This document shows positions 1-12,100 of a stretch of 64,000 nucleotides of DNA, one piece after another. The notes under the pieces were generated by a model. That model was given only the letters and a program-made list of their open reading frames with translations, had not been told where the DNA came from and searched no databases. The translations under genes were made by a program, and so were the position numbers. The stretch is from Conchocele bisecta (taxonomy: Eukaryota > Mollusca > Bivalvia > Lucinida > Thyasiridae), in contig CM055278.1 of the NCBI GenBank assembly GCA_029237695.1, forward strand, positions 78,451,817-78,515,816. The letters run 5' to 3'. Each line of letters opens with the position of its first letter. Position 1 is the first letter of the stretch.

Positions 1-612
1 AATAAACCATCAGACTATGACAACAGGCTGTTAATTGTCAGCCTTCTCTCACACCTTTTGTGTCATAAGTATAATAAGAACCCAGGTGGTCTGTATATGG
101 TCATGTGAAGTTGTAAAACAATTACACTTACACTGTACATGGATTATCCCTGTTATCAACAGGGATTTTCTCAAAATTCCAAAAGCAGCTTTTATTAGTG
201 GCAGTTTACTATAGTAATGAGGGGTGTTCTCATATACAATAAAATAGACAGTTGGTAAATACTACATAGGCATGTATATAGGGAAGAAAATTGTCTACCA
301 AATAATGATGTTTTTTTCTCTAAATAAACTTATTATTTCTTTTTTTATTGCAGAATGTTTTACCTGTAGGCTTATCAGTCTACACAGATGTAAACCATAG
401 TAGATATAGGGGAATATAGAGACTCATCTTGACATTTTGGAATTAAAAAGACTACCAAGATTCATATTTCCCGGTATTTCCCGCCGTCCTGGGAAATACT
501 CTTATTTCCCGGGAAATTGCCAACCCTGGTTCAAGTGACTCGCATGTACAATTGGGTTCAGAAATGCAATGTAAATCTATAATTAAATTGCCGGAGTTTG
601 TCAATTCTGTGA
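1..612. other. Upstream intron, mostly unassigned
   Basis: AT-rich intron upstream of the first visible INTS6 exon. No coding exon was found. The stretch 455-528 (TTTCCCGG... ending GCCAACCCTG) resembles the right end of a hAT-type element, but no matching left end was found here. Confidence 0.4.
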
Positions 613-1018
613 GTGGGTGGCAGGTGGGAGCATGTGATGGGGAATTTATAGACCGGGGTTCATCCTTACCGGAATCCCGACTGGAGACCTTGTTTGGCCC
701 TCACATATATGTTGTTGGCATTCTTGTATGTGACAGTTGAATCTGGTTATTCCCCTTATGTGAGTATTACAATTATTCGTAATCCTATTTTAGGGGAAGG
801 GACCAAGTGACTTTGGTGTGGTATGGACCTGGCACCAGGTCAGGTTATTCTAATTTCAGGGCTGGATATATTTGTTCTCGATGTAAATATTCCGTTCTGA
901 TTTTGGGATTTTTTCCCCAATGCAGCAGGTGAAAATGGTATCGAACTCGTTTGCCCGGCCTTACATGACCTTAGCTGTTGATAGGCCGTTAAAACATCAA
1001 TAAACAAACAAACAAACA
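613..1018 (+). mobile_element. SINE-like retroposon S1, near full length
   Basis: About 400 bp from GTGGGTGGCAGGTGGGAGC to a (AAAC)n tail. Other copies or fragments occur at 2497, 8866, 12093, 19033, 26170, 32265 and 39186. The copy at 8866 has a 13-bp target duplication, so the family spread by target-primed retrotransposition. The 3' end (CCTTAGCTGTTGATAGGCCG then TTAAA) is shared with family S2. Confidence 0.75.
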
Positions 1019-1340
1019 ACTCAATTCTGTCATAACTTCTATATCCATTGACGGATTATTTAAATATTTCAATAAATTTTACTTGTGGACAAATGCGACC
1101 CTTAATATGACCTTTTGACCATGACAACTTCGAACTTTTTCACACATTAATGAGTTCGCCAATTTCTCAATTCTGTTATATCCCTTGAAGGATTACTTTA
1201 ATATTTCAATACATTGTACATCCATTCTGCCTGTAATATGACCTTGAATGTCACACAATCATGCTGCCCTTAATATGACCATCAACATTTGACCTTCACA
1301 ACTGTGTTTATGAATACTTATCACTTTTGGTTAATTAACT
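1018..1340. repeat. Degenerate duplicated intron segment
   Basis: Two imperfect copies of a unit starting CTCAATTCTGT (1018 and 1164) with TTTAATATTTCAATA and AATATGACC. Similar decayed text occurs at 31540-31800. Probably part of an old dispersed repeat. No coding signal. Confidence 0.45.
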
Positions 1341-1404
1341 TTGCCACAGTTTCTCCAATCTGCCACCGAGGGCATTCATGTGCCGATAGGCCACATTTCC
1401 TTGT

Positions 1405-1965
1405 TATGCCACCGGGTTTCGAAGAAACGGGTGGCATATAGTGTTTGGACCGTCTGTCTGTCTGTCCGTCCGTCCGTCCGTCCGCCGGGCAGACATTTGG
1501 GTACTTATGTGGCTAGCCCCACAGGGTTATGGACTTGTTAAAGGATAGGGTTGGTTACAATTAGCCACCTAAAACATCGTTTTATGTGGCTATAAAATGG
1601 TTTTATGTGGCTAATATTTAACATGCGATAAGCCACATAGTTACCTGAAAGTAAAGACATCCGTCCGTCCGGGCAGACATTCGGGTACTTATGTGGCTAG
1701 CCCCACAGGGTTATGGACTTGTTAAAGGATAGGGTTGGTTACAATTAGCCACCTAAAAAATCGTTTTATGTGGCTAAAAATGGTTTTATGTGGCTAATAT
1801 TTAACATGCGATAAGCCACATAGTTACCTGAAAGTAAAGACGTCCGTCCGTCCGTCCGTCCGTCCGTCCGTCACACTTTTCGGTTAACCAATTTGTCACA
1901 GTTTCTCAAATATGCTGCAGGTGGCATCCGCGTTCGACAGACGCATTTCTTGTTTTATTTGTTTT
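1405..1965 (+). mobile_element. Dispersed element with GCCACCGGGTTTCG start
   Basis: Begins TTATGCCACCGGGTTTCG, followed by a (TCCG)n run, two tandem copies of a unit of about 180 bp holding AGCCACATAGTTACCTG, a second (TCCG)n run, and ends GGCATCCGCGTTCGACAGAC. A second copy lies at 38577-39099 with the same order of parts. Non-coding. Class unknown to me. Confidence 0.65.
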
Positions 1966-1989
1966 AGTGTTTACCTTTGTGCGTCCTTC

Positions 1990-2300
1990 CCTCACCAACC
2001 TTGTAAGTCGTAAAACATAACCGTACTAGCTACAGACCTTAGACTCTGTATGTAGCTTCCTGATAATGAGTAGATGCGCACCGTTTATTTCAATTTTTGA
2101 TTAGACCCCCCCGATCATGGATTATCTCCCCCTTTTCAACTTGGAATTTAGCAATTTTGCTTTGTGACTCATAAAACATTTAAACCGTAATAGCTACAGA
2201 CCCGAAACTTGGTATGTAGCTTCCTTATGATGAATAGATGCGCAAAGTTTATGTCAATTCTCATTTATTATCAACGCGATATGTGGGGCATCCGTGTTCT
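1990..2300 (+). repeat. Degenerate duplicated unit of the 162-bp type
   Basis: Two diverged copies of a unit with TTGTAAGTCGTAAAACAT, ATGTAGCTTCC and GATTATCTCCCCC. These words also appear in the 162-bp tandem array at 25057-25700, so both are probably the same element class. Confidence 0.5.
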
Positions 2301-2496
2301 ATGAACTCATTTTCTAGTTTTCTCTTTACTTTCTTTTATCAGGTCAACCTTAAGGCCCTATATATTTAGAAAACTTATACAAATCTACCGTTAAATGCTC
2401 CTTTGCCAACTGTTTTGCTCACATTTCGTACATGTATATTTACACTGTGATCATTTGGTAAAAAAATTATATTATTTGAATGGCCATGTCGTGTTT

Positions 2497-2705
2497 GGTT
2501 GGGATCATTTTAGGAAGGGGCCAAGCGACGGCACCAGGTCATGTAATTCTAATTTCAGGGCTGAATAATTATTTTTTTCGGTGTATATATTCCGTTCTAA
2601 TTTTGGGATTTTCCCCCAAATGTAGCACGTTAAATGCAGGATCGAACCCATTAGCCCGACCTTAAATGACCGTAGCTGTTGGTAGGCTGTAAAACACCAA
2701 GAAAT
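2497..2705 (+). mobile_element. S1 retroposon, 5'-truncated
   Basis: Matches the last 200 bp of S1 (CACCAGGTCA..AATTTCAGGGCTGAAT, CCTTAAATGACC and the GTAGCTGTTGGTAGGCTG tail). 5' truncation is typical of LINE-driven insertion. Confidence 0.65.
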
Positions 2706-3017
2706 CAAAATCAAATCTTGAATGATCAGATAAATAAGCCCCAAAACTGCCAGAAAGAAGCACTGTCTGTCTAAGCCATTCACTGGACAGTATTGTGTTC
2801 CACTTATTTCACATATTGCAACGTTTAACCCCAATAAGTTGTGTATTACCAGATTTTTGACAGGAAATGGAATATCAATAATCTATAAGTCGGTTATTGT
2901 TCACATATTAGAATTTTCAGGAACTGAATGATGCGGTCACTAGCGCTCCCTCGCATTTAATTCCTCAAAAATCCAATATGTGAACACTAACTACATATGG
3001 TCTAATTTTCCCTCCAG

Positions 3018-3167
3018 GCTGGATGGAAGGAAAGTCACGCCACATTCTCGAGTGAGTTGAAGAATCTGACGGCAATTGGCATGACCAACATGGGCCCCGC
3101 CCTGAAATGCTGCTTCGACCTCCTGAACGTGAACCGAATGCAGTCGGGCATTGACACCTATGGACAG
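3018..3167 (+). CDS. INTS6: INTS6 exon 1 of window: VWA domain, middle part
   Basis: 150 bp, 50 codons, phase 0 at both ends. The acceptor is TTTTCCCTCCAG and the donor CAG|GTACAT. It starts AGWKESHATF and ends GIDTYGQ, both highly conserved in INTS6. GMTNMGPAL carries the Thr expected at the second MIDAS position of a VWA fold. The preceding exon with the DxSxS motif is not in the window. A decayed 3x repeat lies about 120 bp downstream. Confidence 0.96.
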
Positions 3168-6100
3168 GTACATTTAGTGTTTGTTCACTCATTAACTCAT
3201 TGTATGTTCGCGACGAAAATAACATCTAACAAATTATGTTTATCACGGCAAGATAAAGAAGCATATTGATATTGAAAATTTTTCGATGACTTATCTCCCC
3301 TTGGCAGCCATTTTTATTTTTCGCACTCTGCCTATTGATTATGAAACATTTCTGATGACTTATCTCCCCTTGGCAGCCATTTTTATTTTTCGCACTCTGT
3401 ATCCTTGTCCATGCAATAACTCGGGTTCTACTTTATCGCTCGTAACCAAATTCGGTATACATGTTTATCAAGGCAAGACGAATAAGTCTATTGATTTTGA
3501 AACAAATTTGATGACTTATCGACCTGTGGCAGCCATTTTTATTTTTCGCACTCTGTATCCTTGTCCACGCAATAACTCAAGTTCTACTTCACCGATCGTA
3601 AACAAATTCGGTATACATGTTTATCACGGCAAGACGAAGAAGCCTATTTATTTTGACAGATCGTGACCAAATTCAATATACATGTTTATCACGGCAAGAA
3701 CCCTATTAATTGTCAGTGAGTTATCTCCCCTTGTTAACTGGCCTTGCCTCGACGGGCATATATTGTGACCTTCGACACTATTGTTCCGAGTTATCTCCCT
3801 TTGTGTTTTTACACACTGATTTCTTGTCTGGAGCTTAAGTCAATACCCTTTGGACTATAGACCACAACCCAAAGGTGTGTCACGCACAAAAATGGTAACT
3901 CTTGCCTCACTAATTTTCTAGTTATCTCCATTTGTAAGATCGCCTATTTGGGCCTCTTGTTTTAAATGAGATCCACAAACACCCCAGCAGTTAATGGATT
4001 GACATGCACCAATAATGCAAATTTGCACCAAGCCAAAGCACACATAATTGTACAGGGGTGTAAACATTTGGAAAAATCCACTCGCCCTGTAGGACTTGTA
4101 GAAGCAAAAAGCTACTCGCCCTTACCAATTTACCACTCGCCCTGTACAATCCATTTAACTCGACTGTATGTTGGCGCACAAAACATTATTTTTCCACCTG
4201 CTAATGGATGTGTACGTCTCTTTGTAGACAAGAATAGCCCACGGTTGGGGGAGTATTTCTGAAGAAACAAAATAATGTATGTTGGTGTAGAACAGACAGC
4301 ATGTGGCGTGTATTGGGGGGGGGGGGATTAAAATATTCCCCCCACCCCCCTCTACCATATGCAAAGTGAATGTGAATGTCTCTTTGTAGAGGAGAAGAAT
4401 AGCAGGTGATTGGGGGAGTATTTCTGATGAAATGAAATGCAAGTTGGTGAAGAGATAGCTTGTGGCATGAATTGGTGGGGGGGGGGATTTTTCTAGGAAA
4501 TATTCACCATGTGAATGTCTCTTTGTAGAAAATGAGAAGAATAGCAGGTGATTGGGGGAGTATTTCTGATGAAATGTAATGAAAGTTGGTGAAGAGATAG
4601 CATGTGGCATGTATTGGTGGTGGGTGGGGGGGGGGGTTTCCTAGGAAATATCCCCCCCCCCCACCATCTACCATATGCAAAGTGGATGTGATTGTCTCTT
4701 TGTAGAGAAGAATAGCTGGTGATTGCGGGAGTATTTCTGATGAAATGAAATGTATGTTGGTGTAGAACAGATAGCATTTGGCATGTATTGAGGGAGGGGG
4801 GGGGGGGAGATTTTCCTAGGAAATATGCCCCCCGCCACCATCTACCATATCACTGTCCATATGCATAGTGGATGTGGACGTCTCTTTGTAGACAAGAATA
4901 GCGCATGATTGGGGGAGTATTTCTGATAAAACAAAATAATATATGTTGGTGTAGAACAGACAGCATGTGGCATGAATTGGTGGGGGGGGGAGATTTTTCT
5001 AGGAAATATCCCCCCCCCACCATCTACCATATGCAAAGTGGATGTGAATGTCTTCTTGTAGAGAAGGAGGAGAATATAAATACTCACCCCAATCATGAGT
5101 TATTCTTGTCTACACATCCACTATGCATATGGTAGATGGATGGGGGGGGGATATTTCCTAAGAAATCCCCCCCCTCTCTCAATACATGTCAAATGCTATC
5201 TGTTCTACACCAACATACATTATTTCATCAGAAATACTCCCCCAATCATGGGTTATTCTTGTCTACAAAGAGACATCCACTTCCGCTATGCATATAGGTA
5301 GGTTGATGGAATATTTTATTTTGGAAAATCTCCCCCCCCCCCTCCCTCCCTCAATACATGCCAAATGCTATCTGTTCTACACCAACATACATTATTTCAT
5401 CATGAGGGAGGGGGGGTTATTGTAGACATTCACATCCGCTATGCATATGGTAGATGGTTGGGGGGGATATTTCCTAGGAAAATCCCACCCCCCCCCCCCA
5501 CCCCCCCCCCCCCCCCCTCAATACATGCCAAATCATTATTTCATCAGAAATACTCCCCAATTGTGGGTTATTCTTGTCTACAAAAGAGACATCCACATCC
5601 GCTATGCATATGGTAGTTGGTTGGGGGGGGGGTGGGGGATATTCCCCCCCCCCCCCCCCCCCCCTCAATACAATGCCACCAAATGCTATCTGTTCTACAC
5701 CAACATACATGATTTCATAAAAAATACTCCCCCAATCGTGGGTTATTCTTGTCTACAAAGAGACATTCACATCCGCTATGCATATGGTAGATGGTTAGGG
5801 GGGGGGGGATATTTCCTAGGAAAAATCCCCCCCCCCCCCAATACATGCCAAATGCTATCTGTTCTACACCAACATACATTATTTCATCAGAAATACTCCC
5901 CCAATCGTGGTTTATTCTTGTCTACAAAGAGACATTCACATCCGCTATGCATATGGTAGATGGTTAGGGGGGGGGGGGATATTTCCTAGGAAAATCCCCC
6001 CCCCCAATACATGCCAAATGCTATCTGTTCTACACCAACATACATTATTTCATCATGAGGGAGGGGGGGTTATTCTTGTCTATAAAGAGACATTCACATC

Positions 6101-9100
6101 CGCTATGCATATGGTAGATGGTTGGGGGGGGGGGAATTTCCTAGGAAAATCCCCCCCCGCCAATATGCGTCACATGCTAACTGTTCTACTCCAACGTTTT
6201 CACTTGATCTGAAATCTTCCCCCAATCTTGTGATATTCTTGTCTATGATAGATTGGGGTGGGGTGTGAGGGAGGTGATTTTTTTATGTTCCCCTTTCTTA
6301 TACTACCAAATGACATACATTATGCCTATGTGCACATGTTTGGTGGGAAATAATTCTGCTTTGTAGCATTCAAATACAAACTATTGTGTGGAGAATTTCC
6401 TTTCCAGGGTGGGGGGGGGGGGGGGGGGGGGGAGAATTTCCTAGGGTCGAGCTGGAAATATTCCCGGGGGGGGGGGGGGGGTGTGAGAATTTCCTGTGAG
6501 ACCGGTAACATCGATTGGAAAAAGTTGCAAAAGCACGAAGTAGATACGAAATTGCCGAAATTGTCTGCGATATTTAGACGTTTTCTGGAAATAGAATTAA
6601 CCATATTTGGTTGAAATAAATAGTTATTAATGTAATAAACAGTACTTGTTTCGGCATCAAAGGTTTCAACAGAATATATCAATTTGATATGTAATTGTTG
6701 AAAAAAAGTTGCACACTTTTAGGTGAAACAGAAAGTTGCAATCATTAAAAAAAAATAAAAATAAAGTTGCAATCATGGGCCTTCCGTATTCGCTATGTAT
6801 GCCACGTCTCTGTATTCGCTATGTATGCCACGTCTCTGTATTCGCTATGTATGCCACGTCTCTGTATTCGCTATGTATGCCACGTCTCTGTATTCGCTAT
6901 GTATGCCACGTCTCTGTATTCGCTATGTATGCCACGTCTCTGTATTCGCTATGTATGCCACGTCCTCTGTATTCGCTATGTATGCCACGTCTCTGTATTC
7001 GCTATGTATGCCACGTCTCTGTATTCGCTATGTATGCCACGTCTCCGTATTCGCTATGTATGCCAGTCTCGTATTCGCTATGTATGCCACGTCTCCGTAT
7101 TCGCTATGTATACCACGTCTCCGTATTCGCTATGTATGCCACGTCTCCGTATTCGCTATGTATGCCACGTCTCCGTATTCGCTATGTATGCCACGTCTCC
7201 GTATTCGCTATGTATGCCACGTCTCTGTATTGGCTATGTATGCCACGTCTCTGTTCGTTAGGTGGCACCTCGAGTGGGTATACTCACAATCGTAGCTAAC
7301 GATTGGATGTTATTTTTATTTCGGAAATGGAATCCCACATAGCGTTAAAAGCTAACAAATTTTGCAGAAAAAATACAGACTTGGCGCCGACCCAGAAACA
7401 ACTCGCACCGGTCACAGTTAAGACTATATCGTTTACTCACTGTGTTAAACGCGTGTTTGCCCAGTGGAGAGTATTCGGAGGGAGTTAACTCTACCGGGAA
7501 CGCACAAGAAGGGAACTTTGCAAATGTGCTATTGATTGACCGACCCGCACGTGGCTTCGAAAAAACAAAGCGCATGCCGACAGTACAAAATGGTAGAAAT
7601 TTGTGTCCATTTCATACTAAAAACTCGTCACACCATGATTGTGTTATCTTATAAGACGATAATCGGAACGGATTTAGCATCTGCACTGAATGATGATCGC
7701 AATTTCAATTTTATCACAGGTCCGGCAGACTTTTTGCTTGTAAAATACAAAGGTCCGACATTAAAATTTGCAGGTCCAGGACCTCGGACCAGTGCTATTT
7801 TCAGGCCCTGGCCTTGGTGTGATTGAGACATTGTGATTGTACATACTCTTTAGATACAAATCTTATCTGGAGCTCTGTGTCTGTTCAGGGCCGCTGTCCC
7901 CACTATCTGGAGCCGGCCGTGATTATCGTGATGACCGACGGCGGCAGGCTTACCTCGCCAACCGGCACCCAGCAAGAGGTACATAGAGGATAATTCATAT
8001 GAGAAACTTCTTGTGATTTTGTACCTTCGGACATCTGCGCAATTTCATGAAATACGTTTACAAAATTTACCGTCTTTTCCGTAGATGGCATCAAATGTTG
8101 ACAAAATTTCCAGAGTATATTCCACATGTATTTTGTCAACTTTTATTTATAAAAATAATTTTGACTTTATTTATGAAAATATTTTGTAAACATATTAAAT
8201 GAAATTACGCTAGTCCGAAGGTACAAAATCTACAAAATCGCATGGTGTGTCTCATGTTGCTGGAGAAATGGAGATGATGGTATTTGTGACCAGTGTAGCT
8301 CCTGATGAAGTAGCACACTCCTGTTTTAGTAATAACGATGTATATTGTTTGTTTCATTGATAAAATGGCGAACAATGCAGATCCTGATCAGACTGTGTAG
8401 ATGCACAGGCTGATCTGGATCTACACTGGTCGCAAAACCCATAAGCCCCATTTCTCAAGTCACAACCATATGTGACCCACCAGGGGAAAAGGGACCATTT
8501 GGGTGTTGGTCGTTTAATGCAGGAAGTGTAAAAAAGTATTTGAAGTCAAAATCTTGCTCTCAATATTCTGCAATGTTAGCAGCCAAAATGCCAATTTCTG
8601 ACATATTAGTAACAAATTTAAACATTCACTTATTTGAGCTGCTTTTTGCAGCTCAACTAAGTGAATTTTCAACTTTATGACAGTATTTTCACTACTCAAT
8701 TTGAAAATCAATGCGTATTTTCACATTGCTCTTCGTATTTTGTACTCCCACTTGATAATCAATGTGTATTCAGCTCAAATAATTGCGTAAAATACGCCAA
8801 TACGCACCTTATCTCGAGCTCTGAATTTCATTAAATATGTTTACAAAATTTACAATATTTTTCATTCAAGTGGGTGGTTGGTCTGGAGCATGTGAAGGGT
8901 AAATTAATGGTAGGGGTTCCTCCTTATAGGAATCATGATTTGGCCCTCAGGTACATTTTTTATCTTTGGCTCTTTTGTTATATGGGAGTTGAATTGGGTT
9001 ATTGCCCATTATAAAAGTAGTAAGATTATTACTGATCCTACTGCTTTTGGGAGGGGCCAAGTGATTCTGGTGTGACGAGGACCTGGCATCAGATCAGGAT

Positions 9101-12100
9101 TATTCTGATTTCAGGGCTGAATATATATATATTTTTTTATTGTAAATATTCAGTTTTGATTTTGGGATTTCCACCCCATTTGTACATGTACTTGAAACAA
9201 GTACATGTACTTGTACAGGTAATATATGGGATTTAGTACTAAACCCATTGACCCGGCCTTAAATGACCTTAGCTGTTGATAGGCCGTTAAACCCCACCAA
9301 ACAAACAATCAAAACAATATTTTTCATAAATAAAGTTAAAAGTTGACAAAATTTTCAGAGTACATGTGGATATTGAACATTTTGTCAACTTTTGAGACCT
9401 TTTCTGGAAAATATTGTAAATTTTGTAAACGTATTTCATGAAATGACGCAGATGTCCGAAGGTACAAAATCACATGGCGTGTCTCCTGTGTGTTTCAGAG
9501 ACCAGTGGGATGGTAATATGAAAGTACCGTCTAGTTATGCCTATGGCTGGGATTGTACAATGTACCTTTTTAAAACATATATGCATCTGGCGACTTGAAA
9601 AAAAAACAACAGAGATGAACATCTGAAATAAAAAAAATATATAAAAAAATCCGCCCTCAGGGCTCCAGATAAGGAATTAGTAATTGAGTATTTTCACTCA
9701 ATAATTTCTGAAGCAATTGGTTATTTCAAAATTTAAATTGGGTAAAATAAAATGACCGTACTGTTTACACATCCTCGGACATCAATTATTTAATAGTTTG
9801 CTTCAAAATGAAAACATGTCTTGGCATTTCATTAGAATTGTCTCCTTGGAGACAATTCTAATGAAATACCAAGATGTGTTTTCATGGAAAATAAGAAAAA
9901 TATGCTATATTTGTGGTCTGATTATGGTTTTCTGCAGCATCATGGGCGGATTCAGGGGGGGGGGGACCTGGCGCGCGCCCCCCTAAAATTCGCCGAATAA
10001 AGATTTTTTTACAAGGCACGTTTTTTGCTCCAAAATGCGCCAGAACGCAGGATGTAGATTTCAAAAAATTTCCGGACTCCCTAGCGCTAGTCAAGTATTA
10101 CAAAATAGTGACGCCCCCACCCCCACCCCCCCCCCCAACCCGAAATCCTGGATCCGCGCCTCAGCATGATAAAGATACCACAAATTTTTCATTGCTTTTT
10201 GATACTCACTACCCTTGATTTCAATTGGGTTTTTGGCAATGTTAATGGGGTATTTAAGCAAATACGCACCTTATTTGGAGCTCTGGTCTCTAGATACATG
10301 TAAACCATTTGCAATCACTCAATTATTCCACCACTCCACTTGTGGCCTAGAACATCTGACTTCCAATCCGGACGTTGCGGGTTCAAACCTCGCCTTAGGC
10401 ATCAAAAATATATTCATAGTAATTCCAACTCACTGGTCTGTCGGATGAGACTTTAAACTGTGGTCCCATCTCTATATGACCCTAGCTGTTGGTGGGACGT
10501 TGAACCCATTCACTTTCTACCGCTCCACCCACAATGCTGCCTATATATTCCTACCCCCCACCCCGCCCTTACCCCACGATGTTTTATTGCATTTTTGGAG
10601 TTTTTATTTTTTCTTGTTCTGAGCCCACAATGATGCGCACGTGTGTATTTGGGTATGCCCAGCAACAGGCCTGCAGGGACTAAAAAAAGTCTGTTTCACC
10701 TGCCCAAATTTTAAGTCTATTTTAATTATTTTGTGAAATTTGGTCCAATATTGATTTTATGGATGTCTATGGGGATTTAACATTGGGAAATTTTTTTCTA
10801 ATTTCAGAAATAGTGGACCGATTTTCAAAATCTAACTTGTTTTCTTATCTAGATCGTTTCCAAGCTATCTACCTAGGTTTCAGAATCAATTTCGACTACT
10901 CCTCCAGGTTCTCCACCTCTTTTTTCCCTATATGTTAAATTCCCATAGAGAAATCATTTTTCGTAATAAAATCAATATTTGACCAAATTTCACGAAATAA
11001 AAAGAAGGCTGCTCATTATTAAATTTTGATAAAATTTAATATTATCATAAAAGAAAAAATATTGTTTTTGCATTGTTTATATGGCCGTCAAATTTGGGCA
11101 CATTTCGTGAAACAGACGGTAGTGTTGACTGTGCCCAAGTTCAATCCACTGTCAACTAGACAATGACCGTGCCAACATGTATATGAGTCGTGTCCGCTGC
11201 AGTTGAACATCCCGATGAACACGACGTGTGTGCCGGGCTACGAGCTGACCAAGGAGCCGTTCCGCTGGGACCAGCGAATATTCGGGCTCGTCATGAAGAT
11301 CCCAGGCAGCGTGCCCGTCGAGCTCAACAGCAACATGTTCATCCCGTCCGCCGACAACCACCCGATAGACGCGATGTGTGAGGTTACTGGCGGTGCGTAC
11401 TCGCATATTATTTTTTTAACACAATCAAATTGTTTTCTATTTATACAATCCAATTTTTGTCATTTTCCACTACAGGGACCCTCTAGACAAAAATGGCAGT
11501 TTTTTTATGATATTTTTCTTAAAATAGCAGCTACGGGCATAGTTTTCACAGAACAATTGTCGGTTCTTGCTTTCTCAACGCATGCAAACTATTTAGCAAA
11601 CTGTGCTATCTTTCTCACTTAAAATTGGGTCAGATCATCAGTCGTAAGATTGCCCCAAAATTAACATTTTACTAAAATGTTTACCTTGGCGATATATTAT
11701 TCACACTGGCATGGAAACAGCAAGCACATGATCAAGTGACTTAGATGTGTTCGTTGCAAAATCGGATCAAATGAATGCGTTTAATTAACAGCTATTTTCA
11801 TTTGTCCGATAAATTGATTGTCCGGATAATTGGTATGACCCCTGTATCCAATTTTTAGCTCGCCTGCACAAAGTGCAGAAAGAGCTAATGGCATACCCCC
11901 AGTGTCGTCGTCGGCATCCACAAACTTAACGTTGGGGTAAATGTCTTATAACTTCTGTTTCTTGATATTTCATACATGCATTCCTCAGATGACCCTCTAT
12001 CATGCTATTTCAAATCCACGACCCATCGCCCACCCATTACCGGTCAAGGTCACAATCTTAGCGTCTTCATAAACTTTTCTTTGCACTCGGTCAGGTAATT

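Noticed and set aside
328..400. Strong acceptor-like site (TTTCTTTTTTTATTGCAG) with a short open stretch after it
   Set aside because: The following codons do not resemble the VWA sequence expected just before AGWK, and the only donor (GAT|GTAAAC) is poor. Could be a pseudo-exon.
4155..6212. Proline/glycine-rich frames on both strands
   Set aside because: Products of the G/C-tract inverted array; frames break wherever homopolymer length changes.
6736..7299. Three overlapping plus-strand frames of 160-190 codons
   Set aside because: All come from the 26-bp minisatellite, which has no stop in any plus frame; unit length is not a multiple of three.
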